Source: Amblyomma americanum (taxonomy: Eukaryota > Arthropoda > Arachnida > Ixodida > Ixodidae). From it: DNA of 64,000 nt. The stretch covers positions 552,110,113 to 552,174,112 of the forward strand of contig NC_135497.1 in NCBI RefSeq assembly GCF_052857255.1, in the 5' to 3' direction. Position 1 is the first letter of the stretch. Each line of letters begins with the position of its first letter. The translations under genes were made by a program, and so were the position numbers. Shown in pieces: positions 50,290 to 63,097 of this stretch. The notes under the pieces are model-generated. The model was not told where the DNA came from. It ran no database searches and saw nothing but the letters and a program-made list of their open reading frames with translations.

Positions 50290-51940
50290 TCAAATGTTAT
50301 TGCTATTTGGCCGCCTTTACCAGCCACCTTTTTACTTTTGTACCGGCAGACTGCTTGCTCACAGTCAGCAGTTCACCACTTGAGCTGCTGTAGAAATGGC
50401 TCTGGCTTGGGCTCAGTAGAGTGATAATGTAGCGGACTTGGTTGTGCGCGTGCTTGAAGCTGCAGGCCTGGGCCGGGCTCGGACTTTGAGTTTCGGGCTC
50501 GGACTGGTCTGTGATCTCAGAATGAGTCCCAGCACCGCAGGACGCCGCGAGGCGCGAAAGCGGGAATTTATAAAATTAATTGTAAATTATCGGCTCATTT
50601 CTGAGGACTTGTGCGTGGCGTGCGCAATGACATTTACTCCATGTAATGCACGTACTTGTTAGCAACTTTTGGAACCGCTTTTCAGGGACCGCTTTTCTAG
50701 TTTTGTCATTCACCTGTAATATTGTCTCCGCCTGCTTCCTCGAAATCATTCAGTCTAAAATATCTCCAAAGAGCACGTTCGCGGTCTCCCACTCAAAAAA
50801 AAAATAATAATAATAATTAAGAAACAAAATTTTGAGAAAAATAGTAAAACATTTTACGGATGAGAACGGAGGAACTGGGAGGACTTACCGGCATCACTTT
50901 TGCGCCTGTCCGAGACAACGAGAGGTCCGGCTTAACAGGGTGCGCGATCGCTTTTATTCTGCCCACTGGCTCGGCTTCACACTGCAGGCGCCACTGCAGA
51001 CCGTGCAGACCGCTCCGTGTGCAGGTTTCTCATGCGAACGAAACATATCAGGTGGTCGTGTTTTCGATAGTGTTCCGCCATCAGCCTCGCATTTTCGGAG
51101 ATTATTTTTGTGTTGGCGAATTTTTTTCTCCTCTATTTCCTGGGGTCGGTTTCTGTGGCGGGGGAGCGAGTGTTTGAGCGTTGAAAATGGCTCATCGATT
51201 AGTTGAATAACCTTCTTTCCAAGTTCAGTGGAGAGCTGATCGCTTTGACGTATACCACATTGCTTTTTGTTGTTTCCTTGAGGCAGTATGCCGATAAAGT
51301 GCATGGGGTGAATGCGAAAATGTGCATAAATAGCTCAGGTTTCTTAGTGTAGTGTTTCTTAGATATGAGAACAGCATGCGATGTAAAAACAAAGTCATGA
51401 GCAAACAGAATGTAAACTATCAACTGTTCTTTATCAACGTGTTGATATTTAGTTAGGTACTTCCATTGATGCCGTCCTGAATAGAGTAGCGCACTTTAAA
51501 AGACTACAGGTGCGTTATATTAGTTGCGTATTTTCTTTATTCAAATGAAGCTCTACATATCAGAATGTATGTATCACCGCGCGGTATTCGCCTACGGCCG
51601 CTAAATAACTTATAACTGAATTTATTCTCTCATACTCCTTCGGTTTCATTAACCGAACAATAGCTGTTACATGTAGTTGACCTTTAGGTCACGTGAGGGA
51701 CAAAAACAATTGGCAGACACACTGAAGAATGCTTACGGTGTGAATGTAAAAGCATTACTGTCCCTGGGCGCGTTGTTTACGCGTAATCTTTGCACATGCA
51801 TTAAAGTTCTTTTCTAGGAGTTTATGTGTTTGCGTATTAGTGGCGCACCAGACCGCAAACATCCACAGCCTCTCGCTGCACGGCGATAAGGTTCGCCGTG
51901 TTTGCAAGCCGTGGATGCAAGACGGAGACGTTTGGTTGTT
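50290..51940. other. unassigned interval
   Basis: No recognised feature. Frames up to 124 codons (50832-51206) lack motifs. Confidence 0.4.
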
Positions 51941-51941
51941 T

Positions 51942-52860
<919 letters not shown>

Positions 52861-53065
52861 GAGGAAAGGAAAGGTACCGTAGTGTAGGGCTCCGGAATAA
52901 TTTGGGCCGCCTGAGTATCTTTAACGTGCAGTGACACCGCACAGCATATGGGTGCCTTTTCTTGCTTTTCACCTCCATCGAAACGTGGCCGCAGCGGCCA
53001 GGTTTTTGGTATTTGAGGCAAGTAAATGGCGCAGTAATTGTCTAACAGCGCCATGGGCACCTAAA
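52861..53065 (-). mobile_element. SINE (Ruka-like) body, copy joined to the composite unit
   Basis: Reverse complement carries the SINE core: GGTGTCACTGCACGTTAAAG, GGCCCAAATTATTCCGGAGC and CTACACTACGG. The tRNA head is replaced or lost (starts near a GCGGCCACGTTTCGATGGAG block). Confidence 0.75.
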
Positions 53066-53069
53066 AAAC

Positions 53070-53790
53070 GCGCCGTATGAGGAAGGAGGAAGACCCGTAG
53101 GGCAGAAGAGGCAGATGATGTGGAGGCAAGAGTTATGCGTGTAGGGTGGAAGCAGTAGTGGGGAAGGATGATAGTAGGATAGGGTAACCTGTGGTATGTG
53201 GGTGAAAAACTTTATTGATGAGTCTTAAAAAGGGTGCTGCATCCTGGGTCGGTCTGGCTCTTGATCCCGGGTGGTGTCCAACAATCAGTGTCGTGCGGCG
53301 ACCTTTCCATCGCACTCTACCAGCCTCTTTTGTGAGGCCGGTTCAGAGCTGGAGACCGAGATCTCCCAACCCTCTAGGTACGTGAGGTTGCCTCGTGATG
53401 GTCGTGGGAATTCTACGCTAATGTATAGAACATGGTAACGGGTGAGGGGAGTGTGTGCGTCTGTAGTCGTGCTCATGATGAAAAAATAGCCCAAAGGAAA
53501 ACGAGGAACGGAAAGGGAACGGCGCAGACAAGCGCTTGTCGGCGTCGTTCCCTTTTCGTCCCTCGGGTTCTTTTTGCGCTATATTTCATCATGACCGTTA
53601 TCCAACCTGCCCAACTTTCGGCTTTGTAGTCAATGCCACAGTGTTGCGTGTTTGTTCCCAGCATGACGTATTGAACCGGGTAGCCACTCTCCAGCACAGC
53701 TAGGTCAAACGTCTGCGCTCTAAGCACACGAGCTGTAATGTCCGCTACCACAAAAGGCAGCACGTGCTTAGAAAAAAAATTATTTACATA
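53070..53790. other. unassigned interval
   Basis: No feature recognised. A minus-strand frame at 53285-53494 and an AATAAAG-like signal at about 53210 on the minus strand might be a LINE 3' end, not shown. Confidence 0.3.
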
Positions 53791-53794
53791 TATA

Positions 53795-54055
53795 GACCGC
53801 AGTGGTGACCTAGTGATTGAGCATCCGCCTAGCAGGCGAGAGGTGCCGGGTTCAATCCCCGGTGCCGCCGAGTACCGACGGGCGATACAATGAGTACAAG
53901 CTTTCTCCAGGTCTGGTGCTCGGCTTAATCAGGGTAAAATTCTTGGGAAATCAGCCTTTGATCCCACCTTGCGGAAACGAAAATATCTGGTGTCATGGTG
54001 CTCTTCGGTCACAGACGCTATTGGGCCATAAAAAGTCACTATCATAATCATTTCA
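53795..54055 (+). mobile_element. tRNA-derived SINE (second family)
   Basis: Head with A box TGGTGACCTAGTGATTG (53803 on) and a good B box GGGTTCAATCCC (53848-53859). The body includes CTTCGGTCACAGACGC and ends CACTATCATAATCATTTC. The long non-tRNA body and simple tail mark it as a SINE, not a gene. Confidence 0.85.
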
Positions 54056-54759
54056 ATATGTACACAAGCCAAGATTACAGGATATATTGACATTCACAAG
54101 TAGACATGACAATAAGCATGTAAGGCAAGCCAGTTAAAGCGGAACCATAACCATTTTTGAGTAAGCAACAGCAATTACACATGACAACATTTTCTGCTAT
54201 ACCGCTGCTAATGCCTGCTAATTTCCCCTCTGCAGACCTCAGAGAATTCTCGTCAACAAGCTTATAGAGGCGGAATATGACACAAAAGATCTCCATGAAT
54301 TCATGTCTTTGTTCGCGTGTAATGACCAAAAAAGAGACAGGTGGAATCGAGTTACTGAAGCTACGCATATCTTTTAACTGATCTTAATTTATGCATTTCA
54401 AGAGTGAGAAGAAATAGCAACATATAGCAGCATGCAGTCAAATAGCCTCCCCTCTTGCGTGTGTATTTTAGGCTAGAAAAGAAAATTAGTAACCGGGAAA
54501 TACAAAGACGTAGTATATGACTAACTCTTGGTGAACACCTCAATCGCTCCTTGAGGGAATTTAAGGAGGAAGTGAAAAATGATTGTGGTAAAAAAAATTG
54601 GCCAGCGGTTTAGCTTTTTTAAGCACAGAAAATTCTGCGAAAAGACAATTTTTGAACGTTGACACAACCGCCACGCTCGTCAGAGCGCGAGTGAGGTGAT
54701 TGAGCCAGTTTTAGCCCCTCTTTCCTCAAAATTTATGAAGTCTACAACATTGCCAACCA

Positions 54760-54905
54760 AAATATACGTCGGCGCCCCATTGCTCCAGTGCTCTTTCTCC
54801 CACCTTCCTCTCTTCAATCAGGGCGCGGCTGAGGTGTCCACCAAGAAGTGATACAGTTACTGTGGCATTTACTTTCCCCAAACACTACTAATGGTGTCGC
54901 AAAAC
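54760..54905 (+). mobile_element. SINE (Ruka-like) 3' fragment
   Basis: GGGCGCGGCTGAGGTGTCCA, AAGAAGTGATACAGTTACTG and GGCATTTACTTTCCCCA correspond to the 3' third of the SINE, as at 55815-55880. Confidence 0.7.
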
Positions 54906-55078
54906 GTGTCACAACTTTAAGGTAAAATATATGCATGCGTCTTTACGATATAATAAAATGTCTGCACACACGCTTTCATTCTAATACGACTTTTGCCCCC
55001 GCACGAATCTTGCCGCGCAAATAAACCACGCTCTTGAAAAAAAGGCATACGAAGGTATGCAGCACGTCGAGATTTAGA

Positions 55079-55530
55079 CTATGCCGTGTTGGCAGCTTTC
55101 GCTCGAGTGTACGTCCCAATCAACGGTACTCTGACATTCCCAATCTCCTGATGCTTAGCAAAAGCGCTAGCCGAAGCTCGTGTACAATGATGTGCAGCGA
55201 ATAGTATAGACGCAGCGCTGCGAGCGCATTGGTAGTGCTCTAGGAAGCTCTGATAAGCCTCCCAGAGGTGGGCGAGTCTAGAGTCTAAAGTAGGGGTGTC
55301 CTGCGTTGTTACAACGTTGGGTGTGTGCGGGCACATCGGTCATGAGTGAGCTCACCCATTGGTGGATGTCGGTGATGCTGGCAGCTGAAGTGTCCATTCG
55401 CAGTTCGCGGTTGGCATAAATGCGCATAGCTGGCTGACCTTGTAGGTGCATGGTTGAACCGCTGAGAAAAGCGCGCCAGGCCATCCATCCCTGTGAGAAC
55501 CAGGAGGCTTTCACACTCTCCCTAACTCTC
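55079..55530 (-). pseudogene. LINE ORF2 linker fragment
   Basis: Minus-strand reading SAASITDIHQWVSSLMTDVP, AHTQRCNNA, LDSRLAHLWEAYQSFLEHYQ. This resembles, from memory, the stretch between endonuclease and RT of tick LINE ORF2s. A frame change lies near 55300. No catalytic motif, so low confidence. Confidence 0.4.
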
Positions 55531-55639
55531 CGCAGACGCAGCGCCAAGATTTCCTCCTCTGCTCTGATACTAGGGCGCGTTACATTTGTGATGCTGATAA
55601 GCTGGATCGAAGTACAGTAGGTGCTGATGGTTAACATAA

Positions 55640-55885
55640 CCCGACCGCGGCGGCCGTTCTTCGATGGAGGCAAAACGCAGAAAAAATGCCCATGTGCTGT
55701 GCGATCTGCGTGCACATTAATGATCCCCAGGTGGTCGGAATTATTCAGGAGCCCTCCAATGCGGCACCTATTCCTGTCTTTCTTCTTTAACTTCCACCTT
55801 CTTCCCTTCCCTCAAGGGCGCGGTTGAAGTCTCCACGAAGAAGTGACAGTCACTGCGCCATTTACATTCCTCAAAAGCCACTAAT
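55640..55885 (+). mobile_element. SINE (Ruka-like), headless copy
   Basis: CGACCGCGGCGGCCGTTCTT, TGCTGTGCGATCTGCGTGCA, GATCCCCAGGTGGTCGGAAT, CACTGCGCCATTTACATTCC. The A box and B box part is absent. Confidence 0.8.
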
Positions 55886-55889
55886 TTAA

Positions 55890-56990
55890 ATAATTTTTAT
55901 GGGCTGCACGGCGGAGTGCCCGAATTCGAACCGGGCCTGGCGATGGCCGTGTTTCGATGTGGTCGAAGCGCTAACCCTGCATCACCGAAACATATCATGT
56001 TTCACATCCAAAGGTCTAGTTTGGTGCAGAATATGTATAAACGAAGCTCTTCAGACTGCTCTATAAGATTAGGAGTAGCCATTGGCTGCAGTAGAAGTTT
56101 CACGGTGCATATTGTCAGTGCTCTGTTTCATATTTAACGGGCACAGCAGCGGCTGTCCACTCCAATTATCTCCGCTTAGTGAAATACTGGCTTGTAATGT
56201 TAAAGCATAACAGCACACTTTAATTGTGATCCACAAAACAGACAATGAATGTCAATTTATTATGCCTAATGAACCCTTTAAATTCATTTTCTTCAACATA
56301 AACCCAGGTACCATATAAATTCAAGACACATCTGCATTCGCAATTCACAAAATACATTTTTTGCCGAAAATAACACTATCAGAAGACAAGTCACAATAAA
56401 CCCTTGTGTGAAAAGCCCTCCAAATACAGTTAAAGCCTTATTACTCTGTAAATGCTCAGAGCATAACGTTTATACAATATACGAAGTGTAGAAACTATTT
56501 GGAGAGTTGAAACACTTTTTCTGTCATAAAGCACCAAAAATACGTGACCTTTTAGGCGCTTTTTGACCATCACTAAAACCAGAAAATCATTTGGAAAAGC
56601 TGATACACGAAACAAATCTAAAAATAGCGCGCTAGCAAAAATACAGACTTCACCCCAATATAAGCAAATACGCTACACAGACCACCACGTCCGATCTCTA
56701 TAGTATCCGGTCTCTATATAGACCGGCTGGTATGAGTGAATGGCGTGAGTGTCAGCTGCGCCCGGGCAAAACGGCTTCTCGACCAAGGAAAATCGACTTG
56801 ATTTCCTTTACACTTTTCTCCCAGGGCGTTGTTTTCCTTCTTCCATGGCCCGTGGCAATCTGCTCATCGGCGGTGGAGCGCTGTGCGCGCTGCCCAATTC
56901 GAAACCCAGAGCCGACTATGTTTGCACTCCGAGCTCCGAATGTGGTCGCCTACGGATGAGTAACACACCAGGTAAGCTCAAAAATTGCAT
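55890..56990. other. mostly unassigned; short SINE-head scrap at 55910-55965
   Basis: 55910-55965 (GCCCGAATTCGAACCGGGCC, ATGGCCGTGTTTCGATG) has a B-box-like segment. The rest is AT-rich without recognised content. Confidence 0.35.
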
Positions 56991-57009
56991 ATATCTCCGC
57001 AGGGAGGCG

Positions 57010-57532
57010 TCTGAAGCTTGCAGGTGTTGGTGAGTGGCGACACCACGGGTTCCCGAGCATCCGCAGGGACATCCCCGCAGGGGGATGATGGTGAACAGTG
57101 CATCACCACGGACCCGAGCACCCGCGCATCGCCGTGCGTGGCATCGCCGTGTCCGAGGAAAAGGGTGGTTGAGCCGATGCCGAGCATTTGGACCTTTAAG
57201 GCCCCTCGGTGGAGGCAACACACCACTTTGGCCTCGGCTTCCTGTAGACGGCACCTCAGGCCTGACCCGACCGGAGGAAATCGGCAGTCGCCTTTTCCTA
57301 TCCTCCCCTCCATCTTTCACTTTCCTATCTTCTTTCTCACAACTCTCCTATCTCCTACTAACTTCTTGGTTTTTCCTTTCTTCCTGGCGGCGAGGGTTAA
57401 CCTTGTGTGACCAACTACCCTGAGTTGCGTCATATTTGGTTATAGTCGAGGTGTACAGCAGGCGTGGGCAGGACTTCCTTTTAAGTTCTTGTCCTGTCCC
57501 CTTGTTGAACTCTGTTTTGGGTGGCTGGCACC
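57010..57532 (+). promoter_or_regulatory. LINE 5' UTR (probable internal promoter region)
   Basis: GC-rich start, then C/T-rich (CCTATCCTCCCCTCCATC region, 57295-57360), ending just before the ORF1 ATG at 57533. The true 5' end is not fixed. Confidence 0.5.
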
Positions 57533-58766
57533 ATGACCGAAAACATAATTTTTTTTATGGCTCCCCCCCCCCCCTTTCAAAACTCGATCGCTCTCTTAAA
57601 AGAGGACGGAACGACGAAACAGACTTTTTCGCCAAAAAGAAAACAACCTTCTCAAAGTTTCATGTCAGCAGCTTCCAAGACAGGAGTTGCTGAAATAATC
57701 AAAAACTAGATACATTACATCATAAGATCACCGCCTTAGAAGAAATTCTATCCCTCTTTCTGGTATCAAAGTGCCTAACAGATGCCTTGGGCCCCGGATA
57801 TATGCTATCGAAAATGGCCAGTGGTGACTTATTACTAGTAATCCGTGACCATATCCAAAACTCTAAAATCTCAGACATTATATCTATTGGAGACATCCAA
57901 GTCTCTGTAACGGCACACAGATCCCTCAAAACTGTCCGTGTTGTCATCTCGGAAAACGATTTCATTCACCTAACTGAAAAAGAAATACTAGAAGGACTCA
58001 GCGACCAAAATGTCACAGATGTGTATCGAATTGAAATCCGCAAGGACAACAAATAAATAGATACCAAACACCTGGTTCTCACATTCAGCGCAAGCACATT
58101 ACCCGAAACCATCGAAGTCGGATAACTTGAAGTAAACGTCAGACACTACATACCGAACTTAAGCAGATGCCTCAATTGTCAGAGATTCGGGCACGGCTCA
58201 CAGAGTTGCCGCGGCCGCCAAACCTGTGCGAAATGCGCTTCCAAGGAACACCATGCAGAGGAATGTGACGCAGCACCGCACTGCGCAAATTGTGAAGGAG
58301 ACCAAGCTGCGTACTCCAGGGCGTGTCCGTCCTGGAAAAAGGAGAAAGAAATCATCACCATAAAGACCAAAGAAAACATTTCATTTAAAGAAGCGAGGAG
58401 TCGTTTTACGCTTACCAACACATTCTCCTTCACAGCAGAACCAAACTTTGCTGATGTGGTGCGCAGGGGCGTAGCACCACACATCACTCCGGCACCGGCC
58501 GAGGCCACTTCAACCGAGCCTATGGCAGGCCATCCACGCCCCAAGCTGGGTCAGCGAAAGCTGCCCTGCCACTGCCAATGCAGGAAGCGCCGATCCATGA
58601 GTGGGCATCCCGCAGGACTTCCCCCCATCAGGGGAGGCGTGAAGCTAATACAACCGCGGCTGCGCGGAACTCCAGAAACTCTGGCGAGGTGATGGATATA
58701 ACTCCCAGTCCGCCCGCTTTGCAGCGGCGGAACAGCTCTCTTGAGCGAAAAAAAGACTCCTCATAA
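57533..58766 (+). pseudogene. LINE ORF1 (zinc-knuckle RNA-binding protein)
   Basis: The reading starts MTENIIFFMAPP at 57533, with a stop near 57708 and a frame change before 57787. The middle part reads SVTAHRSLKTVRVVISENDF. Three CCHC-type knuckles follow from 58168: CLNCQRFGHGSQSC, CAKCASKEHHAEEC, CANCEGDQAAYSRAC, the arrangement usual in Jockey ORF1. In-frame TAA codons at about 58054 and 58123 break it, and the C-terminus (EVMDITPSPP, SSLERKKDSS) is in another frame after about 58570. ORF1 of this class binds element RNA and forms the RNP. Confidence 0.83.
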
Positions 58767-58818
58767 CAGGCCCAGAGCATAAGTAAACCCCTTAGCGTTC
58801 TCACCCCAAAAAATAAAC

Positions 58819-60466
58819 ATGGCTTTTTTAATTCAGTGGAATTGTGGAGGACTTATGCGGAAGTACAGTGACATCACACATTTTTAGGGTCAATGTTACT
58901 CGCATTTTTGTCATAACGAGAACAATCTTGGTCCACAACATGCGCATATCCTGAAACATTATAAAATTTTAGACGCGATCACGAGCAGGCAAATCGACTG
59001 CAGGGAGACGTCGCGATTTTCGCTCAAGGCGGCTCAAGAAATCAAACTCAAAACAAATTTTCAGGCGGTTGCAGTCAGCATCGTCAGCTACAAAACAGTA
59101 ACAATCTGTTCTGTATACATTCCTCCACATTTTACATTCACACTACATGATCTAAAAGAACTGATAGATGAACTCCCAGAACCATATCTGGTAGTTGGGG
59201 ATTTTCACGCTCACTCCACTTTTTGGGGAAGTGAGCGCTGCGACTCTAGGTGGAAAACAATCGAAGATTTTATTCTCACAAACAATATATGTTTTTTTAA
59301 ACACGGAAAGGCCACATACTGCTCTCCATTCTCGGGCAATATGAGCTGTTTAGATTTGTCTTTTAGTTCACCATCTGTTTTTAATGATTTTAAATGAGAT
59401 GCAATTGACACCCCATATGGAAGCGGTGACCTTCATGTATTTATAAGTTTGACATCTCCACCAGAAACCATGCCAACTAAACCGCGACGTTGGAAGCTGC
59501 ATTTAGCAGACTGGGAAAATTTTAGAGCGCAAGGCAATTTAAAAAATACAGTTTTAGAAAACCTCAGCATCGATGAGATAAACGAAATGTTCAAGAACTG
59601 TATAATTACTGCCGCACTTAGATATTCCTCAGTTTTCAGGGGTGGTGCGGCAAAAACACAGTGCGGTGGACAAAAGAATGCAAGGAAGGAAAAAACAACA
59701 AAATAGAGCTTGGGTTAAATTTCGCAGGTACGCAATACAAGAAAACCTCGTACATTTTATAAAGGCAAGAGCCAGAGCTCGGTACGTCCGCCGTTGTGCC
59801 GAGAAAGCCTCTTAGCAGAGTTGTTTCATCTATAAACAGTCAAATAACATTAAAAAAATGTAGGAATAGGTTTGAAAATTAAATGGCAACAGCTTACCAT
59901 TCACAATTTTTCTTCTAACAACACCTGGCACACAAACAAGCATGAGGGAACAGGCGGACATCTTGGGGGAACACTTCGCTGAAGTTTCCAGTTCATCTCA
60001 CTATACGCGATCATATATGAAACACAAAATATAGCCTAAAAACAAAAACTTCTAATAAGTGGAGGGGGAAAGAAACAATACAATAATTTAGTTACTCTCC
60101 ATGAAATAAACAGAGTACTGTCTGCCGGAAAAAAAAAAAACCTCCCCAGGGCCCGATCAGATACACTAAGAAATGCTTGCCCACCTTTCTCAGCCTGCCA
60201 TAGAAGCACGCTTGAATTTCTTTAACAAAATATTCATAGAAGAAAAAATGCCTAAGGCGTGGAAAACACCAGTGATGGTGCCCCTCCTTAAACCTCCAAA
60301 AACCACCAACTTACCCTTGAAACTATAGGCCAATAGCACTTACAAGCTGTCCGGCCAAATCATTTGAATGTGTCCTGAATATAAGACAAACATTTGTCCT
60401 TGAATCCCGCGACCTTCTTGATGTCCATCGATGCGGTTACAAAGAGGGGTGCTCAACAACAGACCA
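58819..60466 (+). pseudogene. LINE ORF2, endonuclease and RT start
   Basis: Starts 58819 MAFLIQWNCGGLMRKYSDIT with a TAG soon after. Endonuclease blocks: TVTICSVYIPPHF, YLVVGDFHAHSTFWGS, SCLDLSFSSPSV (the apurinic endonuclease fold of Jockey/I LINEs, WNCxG and GDFNAH motifs). A linker runs to about 59800. RT: a GPDQ block near 60150, IFIEEKMPKAWKTPVMVPLL (about 60230-60290), and GCSTTDQ (60447-60465), then the PLE insertion. Stops and frame changes throughout. Confidence 0.85.
60458..60466. repeat. 9-bp target duplication, left, of the PLE
   Basis: AACAGACCA, repeated at 63089-63097. Confidence 0.8.
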
Positions 60467-63088
60467 ACCACCAACTTGCCCAAGCTTCTACAGTGTCAGC
60501 ATTCATTTCTAGTACAATGGGCCCTTTTTCGTGTTTGAGTGTCAACCCTAGCGATCTAATTTCGTTGATCGCAGTCGCGGTTTGCCGCGCCCGCAAGCTT
60601 TCATTCTGCCTCAGAGTGATGGTTCTGCCACCGGAAGTTTTAGCGTTCTTCGGAGGACTTCGACCATCGAAGAACCACGGCATAAGAGTCTGCAAGATCT
60701 TACGATCAGAGTGGCGCAGGCAAGCTAGCCTCTACAGAGAATGGCTCTTCCTGAGAGCACACAGCGGCACATCTTCAGCTCATGGTGCACTTGAGTGGCG
60801 GCGGTGGTCTCAGACGGCAGACAGGACTATGGAATTCTTATGGCAGTGCGCGCTGCCGCAGCTTCGAGCCATCACTAAGAAGACGCATCAGGAAAGCTTC
60901 AGTCCGGTCCGCACCTATGGTGAAGTGTCCTTGCCGGAACAAGTACAAGACGTCCTTAGACGAGGACCAAAGTTCGCCGTGGAACCCAGGCGATCGGCAC
61001 CGGAACTTCTTGCGATGGTGAGACAAGTTTCCATCCTAGCAGCGGCTCCTGAAGTGGACCGATGTGTTTCAGATGGCGTGGACATTTTGGCAAAGCGTAA
61101 ACCTACCAGGTGTAGAATTCCAATCAAATTCACCGTTTTATTTTTAAAGAACAACTCGCTGACCCTATTACAGGCTGATAAAGAGGGATTTTTTGCTGTG
61201 ATGCCAAAAGCGCTCTACTTAACGAAAGCAGAAAATGCTATCAGTTCAACTTTCTGGCAGAGAAGCGATGTCGCTCTAAGTAAAGTGAAAGCCCGAGCAC
61301 GGACAATGTGTGCACAAATGAATTTGGAATCCCTAGCCAAGTGTATAGAGAAAAGCAAGGGGTCCTGCTTAAAGATATTCTTCACAGCCAAAACTCACAA
61401 GCTGGACTGCCCACTTCGAGCAATAGTCACCGAGGATGGCACATGGCAAAAGTCTGTCGCGTTATTTTTGCAAGACAAGCTGAACCTCTTAACCACTGAC
61501 GACCCTTTTCAGGTGAAGAGTTCTAACCAAGTAATCGCTTTCTTGCAACAAAACCCAGGGAAAGGCTTTTCGGCCTGCTCTATCAATATAAAAGATTTAT
61601 ATTATTCCCTTCCGCAAAAGAAACTGCTGGCAAGCGTTGAAGAATGAACTGATTCGTTTGGTGTAGTAGCTTTCCAGAATTCTGCAGGCATCAGCAATAG
61701 CAACTTCTTGGAACTCCTTACTTTTTACCCTAACTCAACATTTTCCACCTGGAATGAATCTGTTTACCTCCAGAGCAATGGCGTCTGCATTGGTTCATGC
61801 ATAGCTCCGATACTGAGCGACATTTATCTCGCGCACCATGACAGGCTCCTTGATAGTCAACAAGACGAAAGCGTGGCTCGTGTTTTTAGGTTTGTAGATG
61901 ATTTTTTAGTTTTGATGACATGTGCAGTTACTGACGCAGCGGCCTCGGTCTCGAAAGTTTTATCAATTTTTCACACCTGTCTTGACCCTCTTGTTTTGAC
62001 GCATGAAACGCCTTCTCAAGGAAAGTTACGTTTTTAGATCTTGCCATGTTCCTCAACAATAGCCATGTGTGCTGGCGTTACGAGCCACGATGCCAGAAGC
62101 CGCTTACGCCTTTCGCTTCTGCACATTCTAAGCTTGTAAAGCGCGGCATCGCAAAGTTGTGTTTAAGAAATGCCCTAGAAAAATCATGCCATCATGTGAT
62201 GCAAGACAGCTATCAAAATCAGATGGTACGCTTACAAGCAGCAGGATACCCTTCCGACCTTCTGATTGCAATATCAGAGAGCCTGCTAAGAGAAATCATT
62301 CATTCAGGCCGCAGAGATTCCACTGAAAGGCCCAAGGAAGAAAAAAGAAAGTATATGGTTATTCCTTATCTACACAGCATTTCACGTAATCTGAAAAGCG
62401 TAGGAGCGCGTGCCGATGTAAGCGTTGTTTTTTCCGCGCCCGATAAGCTCTCCAAACTCTGCCATATTGTAAACGGCAGCAATGAAAGGACGGTTGGCTG
62501 CGATAAGAAACACCAAAAAGGTTTTGTACCGTGTAGCAGCGATTTTGTGTACAGGTTTCCGCTTACATGTGGCAAGCACTACACGGGGCAAACTGGTCGT
62601 TGCCTCAACGACCGGCTGCGGGAACACAACAACAACGTGAGCGGCACCGCTTCCCGTCACCTTGGCATTCATTGCAGAGACTGCACAGAGGAAAGAAAAA
62701 AAAACAAAAAACCGCCGTGTTATCCTGTTTTCACTCAGTGTCGAGTGCTGTCAGATAATAGAATAAAAATCACTCGTGAAATCATTGAAGCTCATGAAAT
62801 CCATAAATTCAAAGATGAATGCGTAAGCGTTGCCTCAATAGCTCTGTCTGATAAAGAACTACGTTTCCTTGATGAGAATAGAAAAACTTGCGCAGCTGGT
62901 CTTGTGCCACTGTAGACCTGTGCTCAGGAATTGTCATTTTCGTCAATGTGTTTTGTGTATCTGTCTTTTTCATTTGAGATTGGTTGCCACTATATTTAAG
63001 TAGCGAAAATCACCTCAATAAACCAGTTGTAAGTTCAGCGCCGTGTCTGTGCACTTGTCACGTCCTTTGTCCCCTGCGCTGCTGAAAA
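60467..63088 (+). mobile_element. Penelope-like element, nearly complete, inside LINE ORF2
   Basis: 2.6 kb from ACCACCAACTTGCCCAAG to the tail after AATAAACCAGTTGTAAGTTC (63017). It carries RT and GIY-YIG in one line with two visible lesions, and is flanked by AACAGACCA on both sides. The LINE reading resumes exactly after the duplication. No terminal repeat copies lie next to it. Confidence 0.92.
60625..62915 (+). pseudogene. PLE protein: reverse transcriptase and GIY-YIG
   Basis: The reading is in one frame from about 60394 to 61645, with TGA at 61645-61647 (after LLASVEE), then in the same frame to about 62035, where a five-T run (61988-62037 region) shifts it; from 62046 to 62915 it is open again. 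Parts: N-terminal QDVLRRGPKFAVEP, LFLKNNSLTLLQADKEGFFA, KIFFTAKTHKLDCPLRAIV, RT motif A-like CSINIKDLYYSLPQ, SNGVCIGSCIAPILSDIYL, motif C FRFVDDFLVL, then CYRFPLTCGKHYTGQTGRC-like GIY-YIG (VYRFPLTCGKHYTGQTGRC with downstream DRLREH), and HCRDC. The ATG is uncertain: the open frame starts inside the LINE. The PLE part begins at 60467. Confidence 0.9.
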
Positions 63089-63097
63089 AACAGACCA
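63089..63097. repeat. 9-bp target duplication, right, of the PLE
   Basis: AACAGACCA, same as 60458-60466. Confidence 0.8.

Noticed and set aside
53795..53870. tRNA gene
   Set aside because: Good A and B boxes, but it runs into a 190-base SINE body and a simple tail; kept as a SINE.
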